In this document: positions 23,501 through 35,743 of the stretch, in pieces
How positions within the stretch are numbered: the stretch's first letter is position 1
How the letters are laid out: each line of letters opens with the position of its first letter
Assembly: GCA_022376515.1 (NCBI GenBank)
Contig: WTXI01000007.1
Location: forward strand, 1-64,000
Origin: Lactifluus volemus
Lineage: Eukaryota > Basidiomycota > Agaricomycetes > Russulales > Russulaceae
Length of the DNA stretch: 64,000 bases
Direction: 5' to 3'
Program-made: the position numbers and the translations under genes
The notes under the pieces: model-generated
Told to the model about the DNA's origin: nothing
Database searches by the model: none
The model's input: the letters and a program-made list of their open reading frames with translations, nothing else

Positions 23501-24417
23501 TTTCCTCCCACATCAACATCTTTCTCCAGTTCTGATCCAGTGAAAAGAGAGCAATCACAAGTGTCATTGCACACTACACCGAGACTAGACAGAGGATTCG
23601 GTTGAGGACTTCGACTTTGTCGCTGACCGCCTTGCGTAGGGACCTGGTCTGGCCCTAGTTGCGGGGGGTTGTGTGGGAGAGGTGGACGATGTCAGGAGGG
23701 CCTCGGGGAGATGGTAGAGAGGGTTTCTTTTGCTTTTGATTGATCGTAGATATGGCAGAGCCGTCAGAACTTGACGAGACGTCCATATTGAAAGTTTCAT
23801 GGGGCGGTGAAGTGCTCCTCGGAATGGGACGCTTGACAGGAGGTTCAGGCCCTAATGGGAATGATATCACGCTCCGGATTTGAAGGTGGACTGCGTTCTA
23901 CTGACCTATTGCTACATTGGTGAGCCCCATGGGCCTGTCGCCATCCTCCTCGACAGTCTCGCGCGCCTTCCGTCGTTGTTGGGAACTACCTCTAGGAGGA
24001 GAAGCTGGGGCTAGGCCACTAGGTCAGTCTGGGAAAATGTCTTCCGAGACCGAAAATCTGGCCCACCTGGAACAGCAATACAATCGTCGGGAAGAGAGGC
24101 CTCAGCTTCCACGGCCTTCCAGGTTTTGACACGCTTTCTTTTCAAACCAGGTTCTGCAGGTAGCAAATCAGCTATTTGTCAGATATGAGGTCGGATACAA
24201 GCAAACCTTCTCCTGCGACTGCATCTGAGTAGCCAGTCATCGCTGCTACCGGATGCAGAGAATCGGGTTCATCAATGGGATCGGCAACTGCAGGTGTAGT
24301 CTTGCTTCGGGTCTTGCGACGTGAAGGATGGGCTTTTGCCACAGCAGTTGGAGCAACATTGGAAGGAAGGGTGGGCTCGTAAGCCTTTTTTGACCGCGGT
24401 GGTTTGTGGGGCATCAA
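20535..24417 (-). pseudogene. BED/hAT-family transposase, copy D (frameshifted)
   Basis: Same gene as 4775-8659 of copy B. The BED finger, DIWSD block, MDNADNND block and C-terminal ERVFSSS dimerisation domain (about 20940-21000) are recognisable. Against copy B it lacks one base in the proline-rich exon near 23690, one next to a poly-G tract near 22311 (between the second catalytic block and the TRWDS block) and one near 22137. Each breaks the frame. Unless these are sequencing errors at homopolymers, D would depend on transposase from another copy, such as B. Confidence 0.82.
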
Positions 24418-24802
24418 GTTACGGTGTTGCCTCCACCATAGCGACCACTCAACAAATAAGTAGACGAGTCAATCGAGACTACGTATGATCACCACCAGCG
24501 GAGCTACGTACATTGCCTGACGATGGATATCATAAAACATGAGGAAGGGCATCACTTAGCGGACGGAAATGAAAACGCTTCTCTGATTGGATTGGCCCAC
24601 TGTTGGTGACTCATGCTCATGGAACAGAGGCCTTTATCCTTTCCTTTATGGATGTATGTGACTCATGAAGAATATGTTATGGGAAGCGAAGACGCGCATA
24701 GATGGACATGTGGTACGGAAAGCAAAGACACGCATAATAGACGGACATGTGGTATGGGAAGCGAAGACGCAGACAGACACGTGGTATGGGAAGTTCCGTA
24801 AG

Positions 24803-27254
24803 TTAGTCACAGCTGAGAGCAGTCAAACTACTACTCCCGAAGTTGGCGGGCGGTGTTGGATCATCTGATTCGGTCTCCTCGTCGCCTGGTTCTTCTGATT
24901 CCGGTCCTTCTGATTCCAGTTCTTCTGATTCCGGTTCTTCTGAAGCCATGCGGATGGACTGTGATACCCTGCGCCTCTTACGACTTGATGCCTCTCTCAC
25001 GATATCCAATGCATGCTTCGACTTCGTCATAAACACCTTGCCCGCCAGCTCCACTCCAGAATCGTCGGTTCTGTATAGTTCCTGCTCTTCGGCTGCATCA
25101 TCGACAGGCCAATCCATCGCCAGGTGTCTAGCAAATAAGTCGATGACAAACGTGTGATCGATCAACCTGTTTCGGGCTTTCGTGATCAGGTTTATTGTTA
25201 AGAATTCGGAAAGCTCGGGGCATTCGGGATATTGTTCGAACTTCTTGATAGCTTTTGCATCATCCGATGTCGGTACGTAATAGAAATAATGGAAGAGTTC
25301 GGCGAGCTCTTTCAGCAGGGAGAACAGCGCCAGCCGATCACCGAAGATATTGCCATTTTTTTCCTGAAATATCTTTCGAGAATCAATCACGGTTCGTTTG
25401 TTTGCTCCACCAGGTATGCAATCGAATGTCCTCAAGAAATTGGTGAGATCCATGGAAGATAGGGACGATCGAGAATACGCCATGGTCGTCCATAGGAGCA
25501 CCCAGAACGCCGATTCAATGTCATCCTGGATCGTGTGAAGTGCTGCTTCATTTTCTATGAGGTGGATAGATAGGAACTGCCAAGTGCCCTGGAGAGGTTC
25601 ATTAGAGAGGTAAAAGTGAAAGCAAATGTTATAAGTACAGTGCGTGTCACTCGGCGTGGCTGTTCCACGGTCGTAGGCTTTGCCAAGTCCCAGTCAATTA
25701 AATAGCCTCGTCCCTCGGAAATGACGATGTTTCCGACGCTGAGATCGCGATGCAGAATCCCAGCAGCGAAAGCGCCTCGATGAGCTGGACAATGAAAAGG
25801 ACTTAGATTTTGGTCGTCATGTATAGAGAGTAACCTACCAAGCAATGCATCATGTATAGCTTGCACAAGCTCCTTAGAGGAAGTGAAGGTCGACAAGCTT
25901 TTCCCAACGAGATCGAGAACAAGGCGGTAGTGAGAATGGCTCGCTATCTTCACTTCTTCTCCTTCTTTGCAGGCCCAAGAAAGCACCAAACTCGCCTTTG
26001 TCTGCGTCTTCTGTTCAGCCTGGTGAGGTACTTCTCCGTGCGCAATGCAGCGAGGAATATTGGTGACATTCGCAGCACGAAGTTGTTCATAAATCAGGCC
26101 TTCGAGTTGGGTATCTGGGGCATCGATGCGCCACGAATCCTTGAAGAATACGACACGGTCGTTTTCAATATCATATGCAGAACAAGCGCGTGTCGCACGA
26201 CAAGCGGGGTGTGAAGGGATGATCTCAGGAAAGGGAAAGGCAATCCTAAGATTGGGCTGTCCGGGATCGACTGATGGAACGCTGGTCTGGAACATCGGAG
26301 TTTCGGCAGGTAGCCGTAGCTTTATCCTTGCGGACACAGCTTCGGGATCGGTGAAAACTGACACCGTGGTGTCAATACCGCGGAGCTGGAGGGGGGCCAT
26401 CAAATAGAGAGACAGGAACTGTACCAGAGATGGGTCCGTGTCATATTCGATGGGTTCCGTTACTATCGCTCCTTCCCTGTCCCATCGGATTATTCGCGCT
26501 TTCTTGCGCAAAACAAAGATAGAGAATGCGTGTGTGCGGTATTGAGCCGCAAGCTGCGCTGCAGCATAGGTGCTGAGCTGGCCCAGCGTGTCTCGGGCAT
26601 TTCCAGTGTTGGCTACAAGAGAAGTGGCCGTGGGATGCTTGACGAAAGGCTCTTCAGTCGTAGACCACTTGAATTCGATATGGATGTCGAGGAGACTCAT
26701 GATACAGCGATCAATGCCCTTGTAATCATTAGCCTTGTTCTCTTGTATGGCATAGACGCTAACGTCTGGTTTAAGTAACGGGCCACTCGTGTCGCCTCGG
26801 CTATGGGAGTCAACAAATATTAGTCCGGGGACCAATTTTCTGCAGGCCTTAATCTAGGGAAAATCAGCCATGTGTAAGTGGTCCAAACCACAATTTTACT
26901 TACAAACGGGGAATAGGCATCGAGCTCGGATTTAGCTTTGAATGTCTCACTAAAACATCCCGGTTCGAATGGACTAGGGATCGAACAATTCGAACCACTA
27001 GCAATTTTGTCCCGAGGCAGAAATTTATCCAAGAACTCTTTAACTGGCATGGGACCAACAAAGAAATCGGTCATTTCTGTCCCGAGCGCGTGAATCGCCC
27101 GAAGACGAAAGTGAGATAACGTCGAATAAAGGGGTTGGATGGGAGACTTTTTTTTGAGAGGAGTGCTCGAGGGCTGCTTAGTGGATGGTGGGGGGGGTGG
27201 CGTCTGGCTACGGCCATCGGTGGTGCTGTCGTTGACAGTGCTGGGGTTGGTCAT
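24803..27254 (-). CDS. FunK1-type protein kinase, copy D (intact)
   Basis: This is the complete version of the element's FunK1 kinase. Exons on the minus strand: 27254-26904, 26853-25839, 25784-25639 and 25588-24803. All junctions keep frame, giving a product of about 765 residues. The N-terminal quarter is Ser/Thr/Pro-rich. FKDSWR (ATP-binding Lys), HRDLSVGNIVI, IDWDLAK and GTWQFLS mark the FunK1 domain, with catalytic residues present, so it is predicted active. The C-terminus has KRRRV, a possible nuclear localisation signal, before an acidic EPESEE repeat. The family is fungal-specific with unclear substrates. It lies upstream of and parallel to the transposase in the same element, so it is cargo of the transposon rather than a neighbour. 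Confidence 0.88.
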
Positions 27255-27645
27255 GATGGAAAGGTCAGAATGGCGTAAACTGACACAGTTGGCAGAGATC
27301 GAAGAGCTCAGACCTCACTCAGGGCCAGGGCAAGGGTTACACGTTGCTCTACTCATGCCCCTTTCTTATCACTCCATTTTTCTCCCCCATTTCTCGCTCA
27401 ATCACCACAAAACTTAACATACAACATCTAGTACCATGTGTGACATATTCTGTGCAATTTTTTTTTGGGTGGAAATCGTGGTACTGTATGTGAAACGATC
27501 AAGGAGGGCGGCGCGTAAGGCTCAAAGTTGGCTTATCCACCGGCTTCAGCCGAAATCCGGTGGTCACAGCCACTCCGGCAAGCCGTGAGAGCCGGTGTCT
27601 AGCCGAGCCGTAGCCGAGCCAAATTGCCGAGCTGCGGCAACACTA

Positions 27646-27813
27646 CCCATACTGCCAGCGCAGATGCCTTCTGTGTCTCTCCCCGGTACGTCGTCATGAT
27701 GCTTTCCCTACCCAATATGTCCTGAATTATTTCGCCTCCTCCGCTGTGTCCTCTGCCGTGTCCTCCTCCGCCACATCCTCCTCCGCTGCGTCCTCCTCCG
27801 CTGCCAATAGTCC
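27646..27813. mobile_element. GC-rich remnant flanking copy D
   Basis: Ends in a minisatellite-like (CCTCCTCCGCTG)n stretch. Inverted, it continues the sequence that starts at 10491, and the joined pair resembles 30860-31010. It is therefore the other side of the original insertion site of copy D. Confidence 0.55.
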
Positions 27814-27959
27814 TGGCTAAATTAGTATACTAAACTTTAGCAAAAGTATGAAAGTACTTTGAATTCAGCCCAGCAATTACTGATACTACTTTCTACAGTA
27901 CCTACTGATGTAGCTAGTTAATTATGACCAGTATGATCTGTTATAGCTAGTATACTTCT

Positions 27960-29200
27960 ATATAGCTGGTGCCACTCATTTTTCCTGTCACATTAACTAG
28001 ACACAGCTAAACCAGCTTACTGTTTAGTACACTTTAGCACAGTTATAGCTACTATAAATTATAACCCATTAACTAGACACAGCAATATGTTTACTACTAG
28101 TTTACTTTAGTATGGCTATAGCTAATGCCAAACTTCCATGAGTTAATTAGATATAGCAACTGATTTACTACTAGTACACTTTAGTACACTTATAGCTGCT
28201 ACTAGTTTATACCACATTAACTAGACACAGCAACAGATTTACTACTAGTACACTTACATGCAGTTATAGCTGCTACAAATTTACATCACATTAACTAGAG
28301 TACAGTAAATCAAGTTCTACTAGTACACTTACATACAGTTATAGCTACCACTAATTTATACTACATTAACTAGATTACAGTAACTCAAGTTCTACTAGTA
28401 CACTTACATACAGTTATAGCTGCTAGTAAATTGTACCACATTAACTAGGTCACAGCAACAGATCTACTACTAGTACACTTATGTGCAGTTATAGCTACCA
28501 CTAATTTATACTACATTAACTAGACACAGCAACAAATTACTACTAGTACACTTTAATACAGTTATAGCTACCACTAATTTATACTACATTAGCTAGGTTA
28601 TAGCAACAGATCTACTACTAGTACACATATATGCAGTTATAGCTGCCACTAATTTATACTACATTAACTAGATACAGCAACAAATTACTACTAGTACACT
28701 TTAATACAGTTCTAGCTACCACTAATTTATACTACATTAACTAGATTACAGTAACTCAAGTTCTACTAGTACACTTACATACAGTTATAGTTGCTAGTAC
28801 TGTAAATTGCATCACATTAACTAGACATAGCAACAAATTACTACTAGTACACTTACATACAGTTATAGCTACTAGTAAATTGTGCCACATTAACTAGGTC
28901 ACAGTAACAGATCTACTATTAGTACACTTACATACAGTTATAGCTACCAGTGAGTTATAATATCATGATATTAACTAGATGTAGCTGCTGGTGTACTTAT
29001 AGTTCACTTGTTATAGCTACAGCTGTTAGTAAATTATAGCAAGTTAACTAGAATGTAGCAACTGGTTTACCTCTGGTTTACTATAGCACAGCTGTAGTTG
29101 CTGTTAAACTATTATTATACATTAACTATTAGTAGTAACTAGTTTGCCACTAGTTCACTTTAGTGCAGCTATAGCTTTAGCCAAGCTAACATATAACAAG
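27960..29200 (+). repeat. Subterminal tandem array, left end (~75-bp unit)
   Basis: About 15 or more imperfect direct repeats of 65-75 bp. Each unit contains ACTAGTACACTT, CAGTTATAGCT and CATTAACTAG. The inverted array is at 45780-46134 plus 51705-52800, and a shorter one is at 41100-41800. Repeated subterminal motifs like these often bind the transposase; that role is inferred here. Confidence 0.85.
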
Positions 29201-29269
29201 GTAATAAGAAAAGCAGCAATGAATTAATCAAAAAGGTCATCATCTAAACCTGCATCAGCAAAATGTCCA

Positions 29270-29525
29270 AGCAGCTTATTTCTACTTAAACTCACTTAAA
29301 AAGTTTTTTTAAGTACTCCTAAGTACTTTAAGTACTTTAAGCACTTTAAGTCATTTTAAGACAAGTCGGCCTCCAGGAAATTGCTTATTTTCACTAATTT
29401 TCGCTTATTTTCTTTTTTTTTTTACTTAAAATCAGGTCAATTTCAACATTTGAGTGAGTTTCAAGCATGTTTAAGTGAGATTTAAGCACTTTTAAGAACA
29501 TTTTAAGCAAAATATATTTGAGATT
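29270..29525. repeat. TTTTAAG-rich tract
   Basis: Runs of AAGTACTTTAAG and TTTTAAGCA motifs. Related TTAAGC tracts lie at 31600-32055, 41810-42065, 45600-45780 and 11030-11315. Confidence 0.7.
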
Positions 29526-29599
29526 ACACTACAACATTAATAACTAGGACAAGGCTCATGGGAAACACAGGAGGCACAGGAAACATGGAAGCCACAGGA

Positions 29600-30798
29600 G
29601 ATGCAGGACAATCCACTTGCATTTCTCTCCAAGTGAAAACCAATACCGCAGTTCATACCACGGGCCGCGAATTACCTTGGCCAATGCAAGGAAACCGCTT
29701 TCGTAAAGGAACATGGCAAGGTACTTTGCCTTGAGCGCAGGCACTCGTACCACAGCAGGTGGCGGGGGAGCAAGGCGGCGGGGTGATAGAGACCGTACCC
29801 GATACCGTTGGATGTACGAGAATGCTCGTGGAAGGTTGATACAGGACCAATCGTCGACAAGAGCGCAGACTAAAAAAGCGCAATATGTCATGCGCAGATC
29901 GGTATCGTCTGCTCGGGTAGCGTCGCGAATCTATACAAACAGGCGACGGGACGGCGCCCTCTCCAAGATCAACAAACATAACACAAATACAATAATTATG
30001 AATAATGCGCACCCTCTGTCTTTGCCTTGGCACGAGCCGACCTTACGCGCGAGGGAGGCACGGTCCAAGAGCGAATAGTCGTCCCATAGTATGGCGAGCG
30101 CGAGCAGCGCACAGTACATCATGATTGAATGCAGCACCGCCACTCCGATCTGTTGCTATTTTTCCGCGCGCAGGGACGACAAACCGTTAGACGCGTATGT
30201 ATGCTTGTTTTGCTGTGGGGAAGGGGAAGGGCGTAGGGTTGGAGGAGACGTACCTGTGCCGGATCGTCGTCATCATCATCACCACCGCTCACGAACACTG
30301 GACCAGGACGAAAACTGCCGCCTTGACGAAAAAGAAAAAAGGCGATTTGCGCCATCATCACCACCCGAAAACAATCAGTCCGAGCTAGAACAAACGCGAA
30401 CAACAGGCCAAAACAAAAAAAAAAACTTACCGAAGTAATGATCCCAAATCCACCCTTTCCATCTCTCACGATCTGACTTCGCTATCTTTCGTTCCGCAAA
30501 TCCAGCCTAACGTGCAGGGACTGAGCGTACGGATGAAGGTAAGGACTGTGGCTGGTGCAGAAAGGCACGCGCCAATGCGAGAAGTTTGCTGTTGCTGAAG
30601 GTGCGAAAAATTTGCACTGTCGACGAGGGCCGCAACATCCGCCATCGCCTTTTTTGCATCCGTGACGACTGCATCCGTTCCAGTAGGTGCTGTCGGCCCG
30701 CGGTTGAGGATAAGTGGGGCAAGTAGAAGCGGATATCTGCAGATTTGCTGAACAGGTCTAATAAGATAATGTGAATTGCATTCGCAGACGTGGATCAC
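29600..30798 (-). pseudogene. Fragment resembling a Cdc24-type RhoGEF (DH end and PH start)
   Basis: The minus strand at about 30775-30720 reads YLIRPVQQICRYPLLL, the most conserved helix of Dbl-homology RhoGEF domains. A segment near 30475-30440 reads RWKGWIWDHYFG, like the WKGHxxDxFGELL motif that ends the DH domain in Cdc24 proteins. Near 29750-29660 the strand reads YLAMFLYESGF and YELRYWFSL, like early strands of the following PH domain. Pieces are in the right order but in changing frames with stops, so this is a decayed fragment. It sits between the left arrays of the KDZ block, which suggests capture by the element. The first motif is convincing; the other two are weaker. Confidence 0.5.
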
Positions 30799-31480
30799 GC
30801 TCTCAAAGGCAGCGCAGGAGGTGGTGGAGGCGGTGGAGGCGGCGGGGCAGGAGGCGGCGGCGGAGGCGGAGGCAAAAAAGAAGAAAAAAAGTCAGGAAGT
30901 GTTAGGTTTGGACAGGCAGCGTGACAACATACCGGGGAGGTGCAGAATGCGTCGGCGCAGGCAGTGTGATACCATGGACCGCCTGGCAGTGCCAGTGGGT
31001 CCAGGAGGTGCGCGATGTGGAGGCGAATGCGGCGGAGGCGGCGGAGGAGACAGAAGTGGCCCAGGAGGCGGCGGAGGAGACAGAAGTGGCCCAAGAGGAG
31101 GTGGTGCAGGCGGTGCAGGCGGCGGTGCAGGAGGAGGCAGCGGAGACGGAGGCGGAGGCGGAAGGGGAAAAAAAAAAGTTAGGCACGTTGAGGTGGGGCA
31201 GGCAGCATGTTAACGTACCAAAGAGGGCGTAGAAGACGCCAACGCAGGCAGCATGACGCCATGGACTGCCCGGCAGTGCCAGTGGGTCCAGGAGCCGCGC
31301 GATGTGGAGGTGGCGAAAGCGATGGAGGCGGTGCGGAGGAAGAGAGAAAAAAGGCAGGGATGCTGAGACGTGTGGCGGGGCAAGACGGCGAGCAGTGGTG
31401 GCGACAACAGAGGCGAGACAGCGACAGAGGGAGACAGAGGGAGGGATAGGCGCAGACAACGAGAGGCACGAAAATGATGA
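30799..31480. repeat. GC-rich low-complexity region, left
   Basis: GGAGGCGGAGGC-type minisatellite plus two or three longer repeats around GGACCxCCxGGCAGTGCCAGTGGG (30975, 31265; also 10505). The Gly- or Pro-rich open frames here are repeat artefacts. Confidence 0.7.
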
Positions 31481-31599
31481 GGCAAACGAAAATCAACATC
31501 AAGCAAACAAGAGTAAACAACCGATGCAGGTGCACCGGAACGACTTAGCAAAAATTTTGTGACTTTGGCAAAAAACTTCGTGACTTCACAAAAATTTCA

Positions 31600-32055
31600 G
31601 TGTGCTTAGCTAATTATGTGATAATTAAGCGACTTTAAGCGACTTTAAGCGAATTTAAGCGACTTTAAGCAACTGTACATGTATAAGTAACAATTAAGCA
31701 AACACAATAACTAGTAACCAGTGAACCAATTGTTTTAAGTGGTTTTAAGTGACAATTAAGTGACACCTGATAATCAAGCAACTGGTAAGTGCAGTAAGTG
31801 GTCAACAAGATGTTTTAAGTGCAATTAAGTACACAGACATGACACTTAAGCAGTTGATTAAAAATCATGTGACCACTTTGCTTAAAAAATGGGCATCGCT
31901 TAACTTGCTTAATTGTGCTTAAATGACTTAATTGTCTTAGGCTTCGCTTAATGTACTTAAAACTACTTAAAAAGCAATTTTAAGCAATTTTAAGTACATT
32001 TTAAGCATATTTTAAGCACATTTTAAGTAAAACTTTTTAAGTGACTTTAAGTAAC
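31600..32055. repeat. TTAAGC-rich tract, left inner
   Basis: Dense TTTAAGC and CTTAA motifs immediately downstream of the KDZ gene. The mirror counterpart is at 41810-42065. Confidence 0.75.
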
Positions 32056-32056
32056 T

Positions 32057-35000
32057 TTAAGCTGCTCGGACATTTTGCTGATGTGCTATATCTACATCCT
32101 CTTCATCTATATTAACCACTTCCTCAGCTACTTCTACCTCTGGTTCTATAATATATGATTTTGGCCAATTACTAACTGACAGTGAATTGGCCTTATGATA
32201 AGGAAGCCAATGCTTGGCAAAGTCCTCTGCCATTTGCTGCTGGACTCTTGCCTGCTTTCTAGCATAAGCTACCAGTCCTGCATCAAGAGTAGCATCATCA
32301 GTGGTTCTAAGCTTACCCTGTGCTGCCCACCAATGAGATTTCCAATCAAAATACCACAGGACACGCTGCATCTCCTCAGCTGTTAGTCTGACTTCTTCTG
32401 CCCAGCGTTCTGCACGTGCTCGTGACTTAGCCCATTCAACTCGAAGATCTAAAATAGAGAAACCTTAGTAAACAGTTAAGATGTATGAGTAATGGAACAC
32501 ACGTACACTCATTAATCTCTTCTTGTCCTGCCTCCAAGTCCACAGCTCCAGTCTTGCCGTTTTCGAGCCAGATCCATGAGATAACCCGAAATCCTTCCCC
32601 TTCATCATTGCCCTTCCCTGGGAACATGACGTCTTCTTTCTTGAGCTCACGAAACATTGTCACCCAGGGCCCATTGGAGTCTAGCTGAAGGAGTGCACGC
32701 TAAGAGGCTCGATACCGCTCAGCACACAGATGGACCTTGTCCTGGAAGCGGCTGATACACGATCGTGCCTGGGTATTGACTCTTTGACTTGGGCCGATGT
32801 GCTTGTACTTGTACTGCCAAAGGCCCATAGTAATGCGAAGCAATCGACGTAGATTTACAAGCGCATCATGCATCTGAGCTAGCCGCATGTGCTTTTCTTT
32901 CTCGACCAAGTCAGGGATAGCATGCAGGACGGATACTGAAATTGAAGGTGAAGATGGCAAGCAGAGGTCAAATGTCTCAGGCTCGGAGATCGGGAGGGTG
33001 TTGGGCAAGTCGAACGATGAAGTTGAGACGAATGGCATGTACACCGCTTGAATCTTTCGTAGTGTCTGGATGCGAGTGACCAAAACGCGGTGTTTCTCTA
33101 AGGTTTCCGCCGATGCTTCAATGTTTTTGATTTTGCTGATTTGAAACTTGAGGATGCGCCTCGATGAATGGTGTCATTATTAGTGTTGCAGATTGGACGC
33201 GAGACTTACTGCTGTTCCTCCAGTTCCAATGCCATCTTGAGAAAGACATTCGCTGACACATCGCTTATGGGCCTATCGCCTTCTATCGCGCTATCGAGAT
33301 CCTCCTTAGCTAGCTCAAGCATTACTTCTTTTAATGACGTTACTACATGCAAGTCAGATTTCGTATATCAGTGGTGGGACGACAAAAGACTCACAGGCGT
33401 CGGGTTCGTCATATGGATTTGTCGATCTAGGGTCCTCCTCCCAAAGTTCAATCACGCGCATCCATTGCGTTATCTGAACCTGGCTAAACCTTTCGGAAAA
33501 TTTGACAAATAGTGCCTTGTGCTTAGCCCGCATTTTAATTGCATTCTGAAGTTGTGAGAGCAACGACGATCCTTTGCAAGCACGGTATCAGAATAAGCAC
33601 TGAAAAATATAATTAAATACTCACCGAAACCGATAATTTTGCAGAAGTTCCATGCGGCTGCATGGTCGTCAATGGTATCTTGACGAGATCCAGGACCCAT
33701 CTCGCGAGTACTTGTGGTTACTGGATTTATATGCGCCCACCAGCGTTCCGGGTCTTCACCATCTGTTCTGGCTGAATACTTGAGAAAATTGAGCGAATAC
33801 CTGGTTTGACATGATTTCCCGTGGCCATAAATGTGCATCTTTGGTATCACGAATTTGGTCGAGTCGATCACGCGATTTGGTGGTTGCATGATGGAAGGGA
33901 GTTGGCGGATGCGATCCTTGAGATTCCGAGACCACTGACACGCGATGTCATACGAGAATGTGAGTAGCTTCAAATCGGCATTGTGGAGTGTATAAAGGGC
34001 GATAAAGTCCATATTTGCGTATCTGAATACACATCAAATCGGGTAGCTATCAAGAAATTGCGGCATATGCACTGTTCACCCTTCTGAAGATCCCCAAGAC
34101 CGTTTTTGCGAATCAGTGAGTGTCACGCACAAAGAACGACACCCGCTCCAGTTGCCTTGTAGCCCTTCATAAATTTCTTATTGGTGTGATTGACGGCATG
34201 CAATTCGGAATCGCAGAGATTCGGCTAAAGTAAAGTAAGTCACAACAGGCGTTGAAACAATGACATCGGCATACCTCCTCCTGCCAGCCATACGTTCCTA
34301 TGTATTCTTCGTAAGGTCCATTTGGGACCCAATGGCCCCACCCATCCCCAAGCAGCGGGTCATTTGTTATACCCCGATTCTTGAGTTTAAGTTGAAAATT
34401 TGCATCGATTGTGAGGTTTAATGAATATAGCCATCTACAATAAATTAGTTATAGCTCCAATCCTGAATATGATCAAGAGATATCTATGCAGTTGATGTGG
34501 GCGCACTTCGCCAATCGGCTTGAAGATTCTTTCCTGGGTGTGCACATGCAGGACACTCAATGGCACACTGGCCATGCTTCGTCGCAGATACTCCTTGAGG
34601 ATCATGGCCCCGACCTCCACGCTTGAGAAGTTTCAGGTGTCACCAGATTCGCACTGCACTTCGGAATTGATCATAGCGGTTCTAAATGCACATCATGATG
34701 AATTTACAAGTCACGCCAAGCCAAGACAACATAGACCATACTGGGGCATTAAACAATCCTATCTTGCCAGACTTCCGGATCATGGTATGATAGAAGTCAT
34801 AAGCTGTTGTCTTCCCTTGCAGGGTGAGGAGATGAAACGAATCAAGGCATTCAAAAGTGAATGCTGTGCGAGGTCGAGTCATTGTCACGGGCAGTAGGCA
34901 CGCCCGGAGCAGTTGCGTATGATGGCGAGAGTTTCCCACGATCGTGAGGCAGGCACAAAACTTGATGTTGACTATGTGGATGCCTGAGATATCAATGACG

Positions 35001-35743
35001 ACAAAATCGTCGATAACTTCACATGGGCTACTGCATTTCCCACCGCCATGCCCAAGCTGGAGGACTAGGCCAAGTTCTTGCAAAGACACGTCGCCATAAA
35101 ACGCACCGTTCCATGCCTAAATGTTGCAATAAGAAACAGCGTTTATGAGACAAGTATATTCTTACCATTATCCTATGAAACGGTCGGATAGCATGTTCCT
35201 GTAACAGGCACTCTTTGCACCACAGTGGAGTACAGAAACAATCACGGCATTTGAATGTAGCGCTAAGAGAAGTGCATTTGAAGCACTGGGTGACAAGAGG
35301 CTGTGCTTCATGGCGGAGTAGCTCGTCTAGAAATTCTTGCCGATATGAAATCCATTGGCCCATTGGGGTCTCTGAGTTCTGGTGGCACGTCAGTACAAAT
35401 TCAACGTCGATGGAACACAACTCACTTTGGTAGGTGGATCATCCTTGGTGTCCACACTGGCAGGTAGCTCGAAATCATGCACATCTTCAGCGACGGCCGC
35501 TTCAAGGCCCGTCACATTCTCGTCTCTGATAGGCTGTGAAGTCGTCCTTGATTCACGAGTTGACTTCACTGAATCGGATCGCTGCCCCAGCCGACCCTTG
35601 TTATGATGAATTGTTATTGCAGGAATGCGATGAGTCTCGGGCTTGTGAACCTCAAATACTGAGACTTTCGCTCTGACTTGCTTTCGAACCATGATGGGGG
35701 GTTTCGAGATCAGCACAGACTCCATCGCGGTTGCATTAACCAT
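32057..35743 (-). pseudogene. KDZ transposase with CxC2 cysteine cluster (decayed)
   Basis: Transposase of the KDZ superfamily. From the N-terminus (ATG at 35743): a basic leader; the CxC2 cluster, CFKC then CRDCFC then WCKEC (35300-35180); GVVLQLGHGGGKC-type sequence near 35050; CPACAHPGKNL near 34540; LDANFQLKLKNRG-type sequence near 34400; YDIACQW near 33950; PKMHIYGHGKSCQ near 33830; and DGEDPERWWAHIN near 33750, the last three being catalytic-core motifs. An acidic tail ends at 32057. At 34135-34133 a TGA stands where the family has an Arg before HSLIRKNGLGDLQ, with a 1-bp frame change just before it. A further in-frame TAG lies near 32701. The gene is thus probably inactive. It is divergent from the gene at 36746. 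Confidence 0.82.

Larger units (their letters stand above)
18704..27645 (-). mobile_element. Complete kinase-carrying hAT transposon, copy D (8942 bp)
   Basis: Near-identical inverted copy of B with terminal repeats at 18704-18725 and 27624-27645. Gene order on the minus strand is FunK1 (27254-24803), hAT transposase (24417-20535) and CK1-like (20308-19144). FunK1 is intact here, but the transposase has three 1-bp deletions relative to B. The right flank cccatact (27646-27653) pairs with 10491-10498 next to copy B rather than with its own left flank. The close similarity to B implies recent movement. Confidence 0.93.

Noticed and set aside
27960..29200. Regularly spaced direct repeats resembling a CRISPR array
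   Set aside because: Units are contiguous and imperfect, have no unique spacers, and the context is eukaryotic with inverted counterparts at the other end of the element.
30776..31213. Gly-rich and Pro-rich open frames, possible RNA-binding protein
   Set aside because: The composition comes from the GGAGGCGGC minisatellite; several frames are open on both strands.
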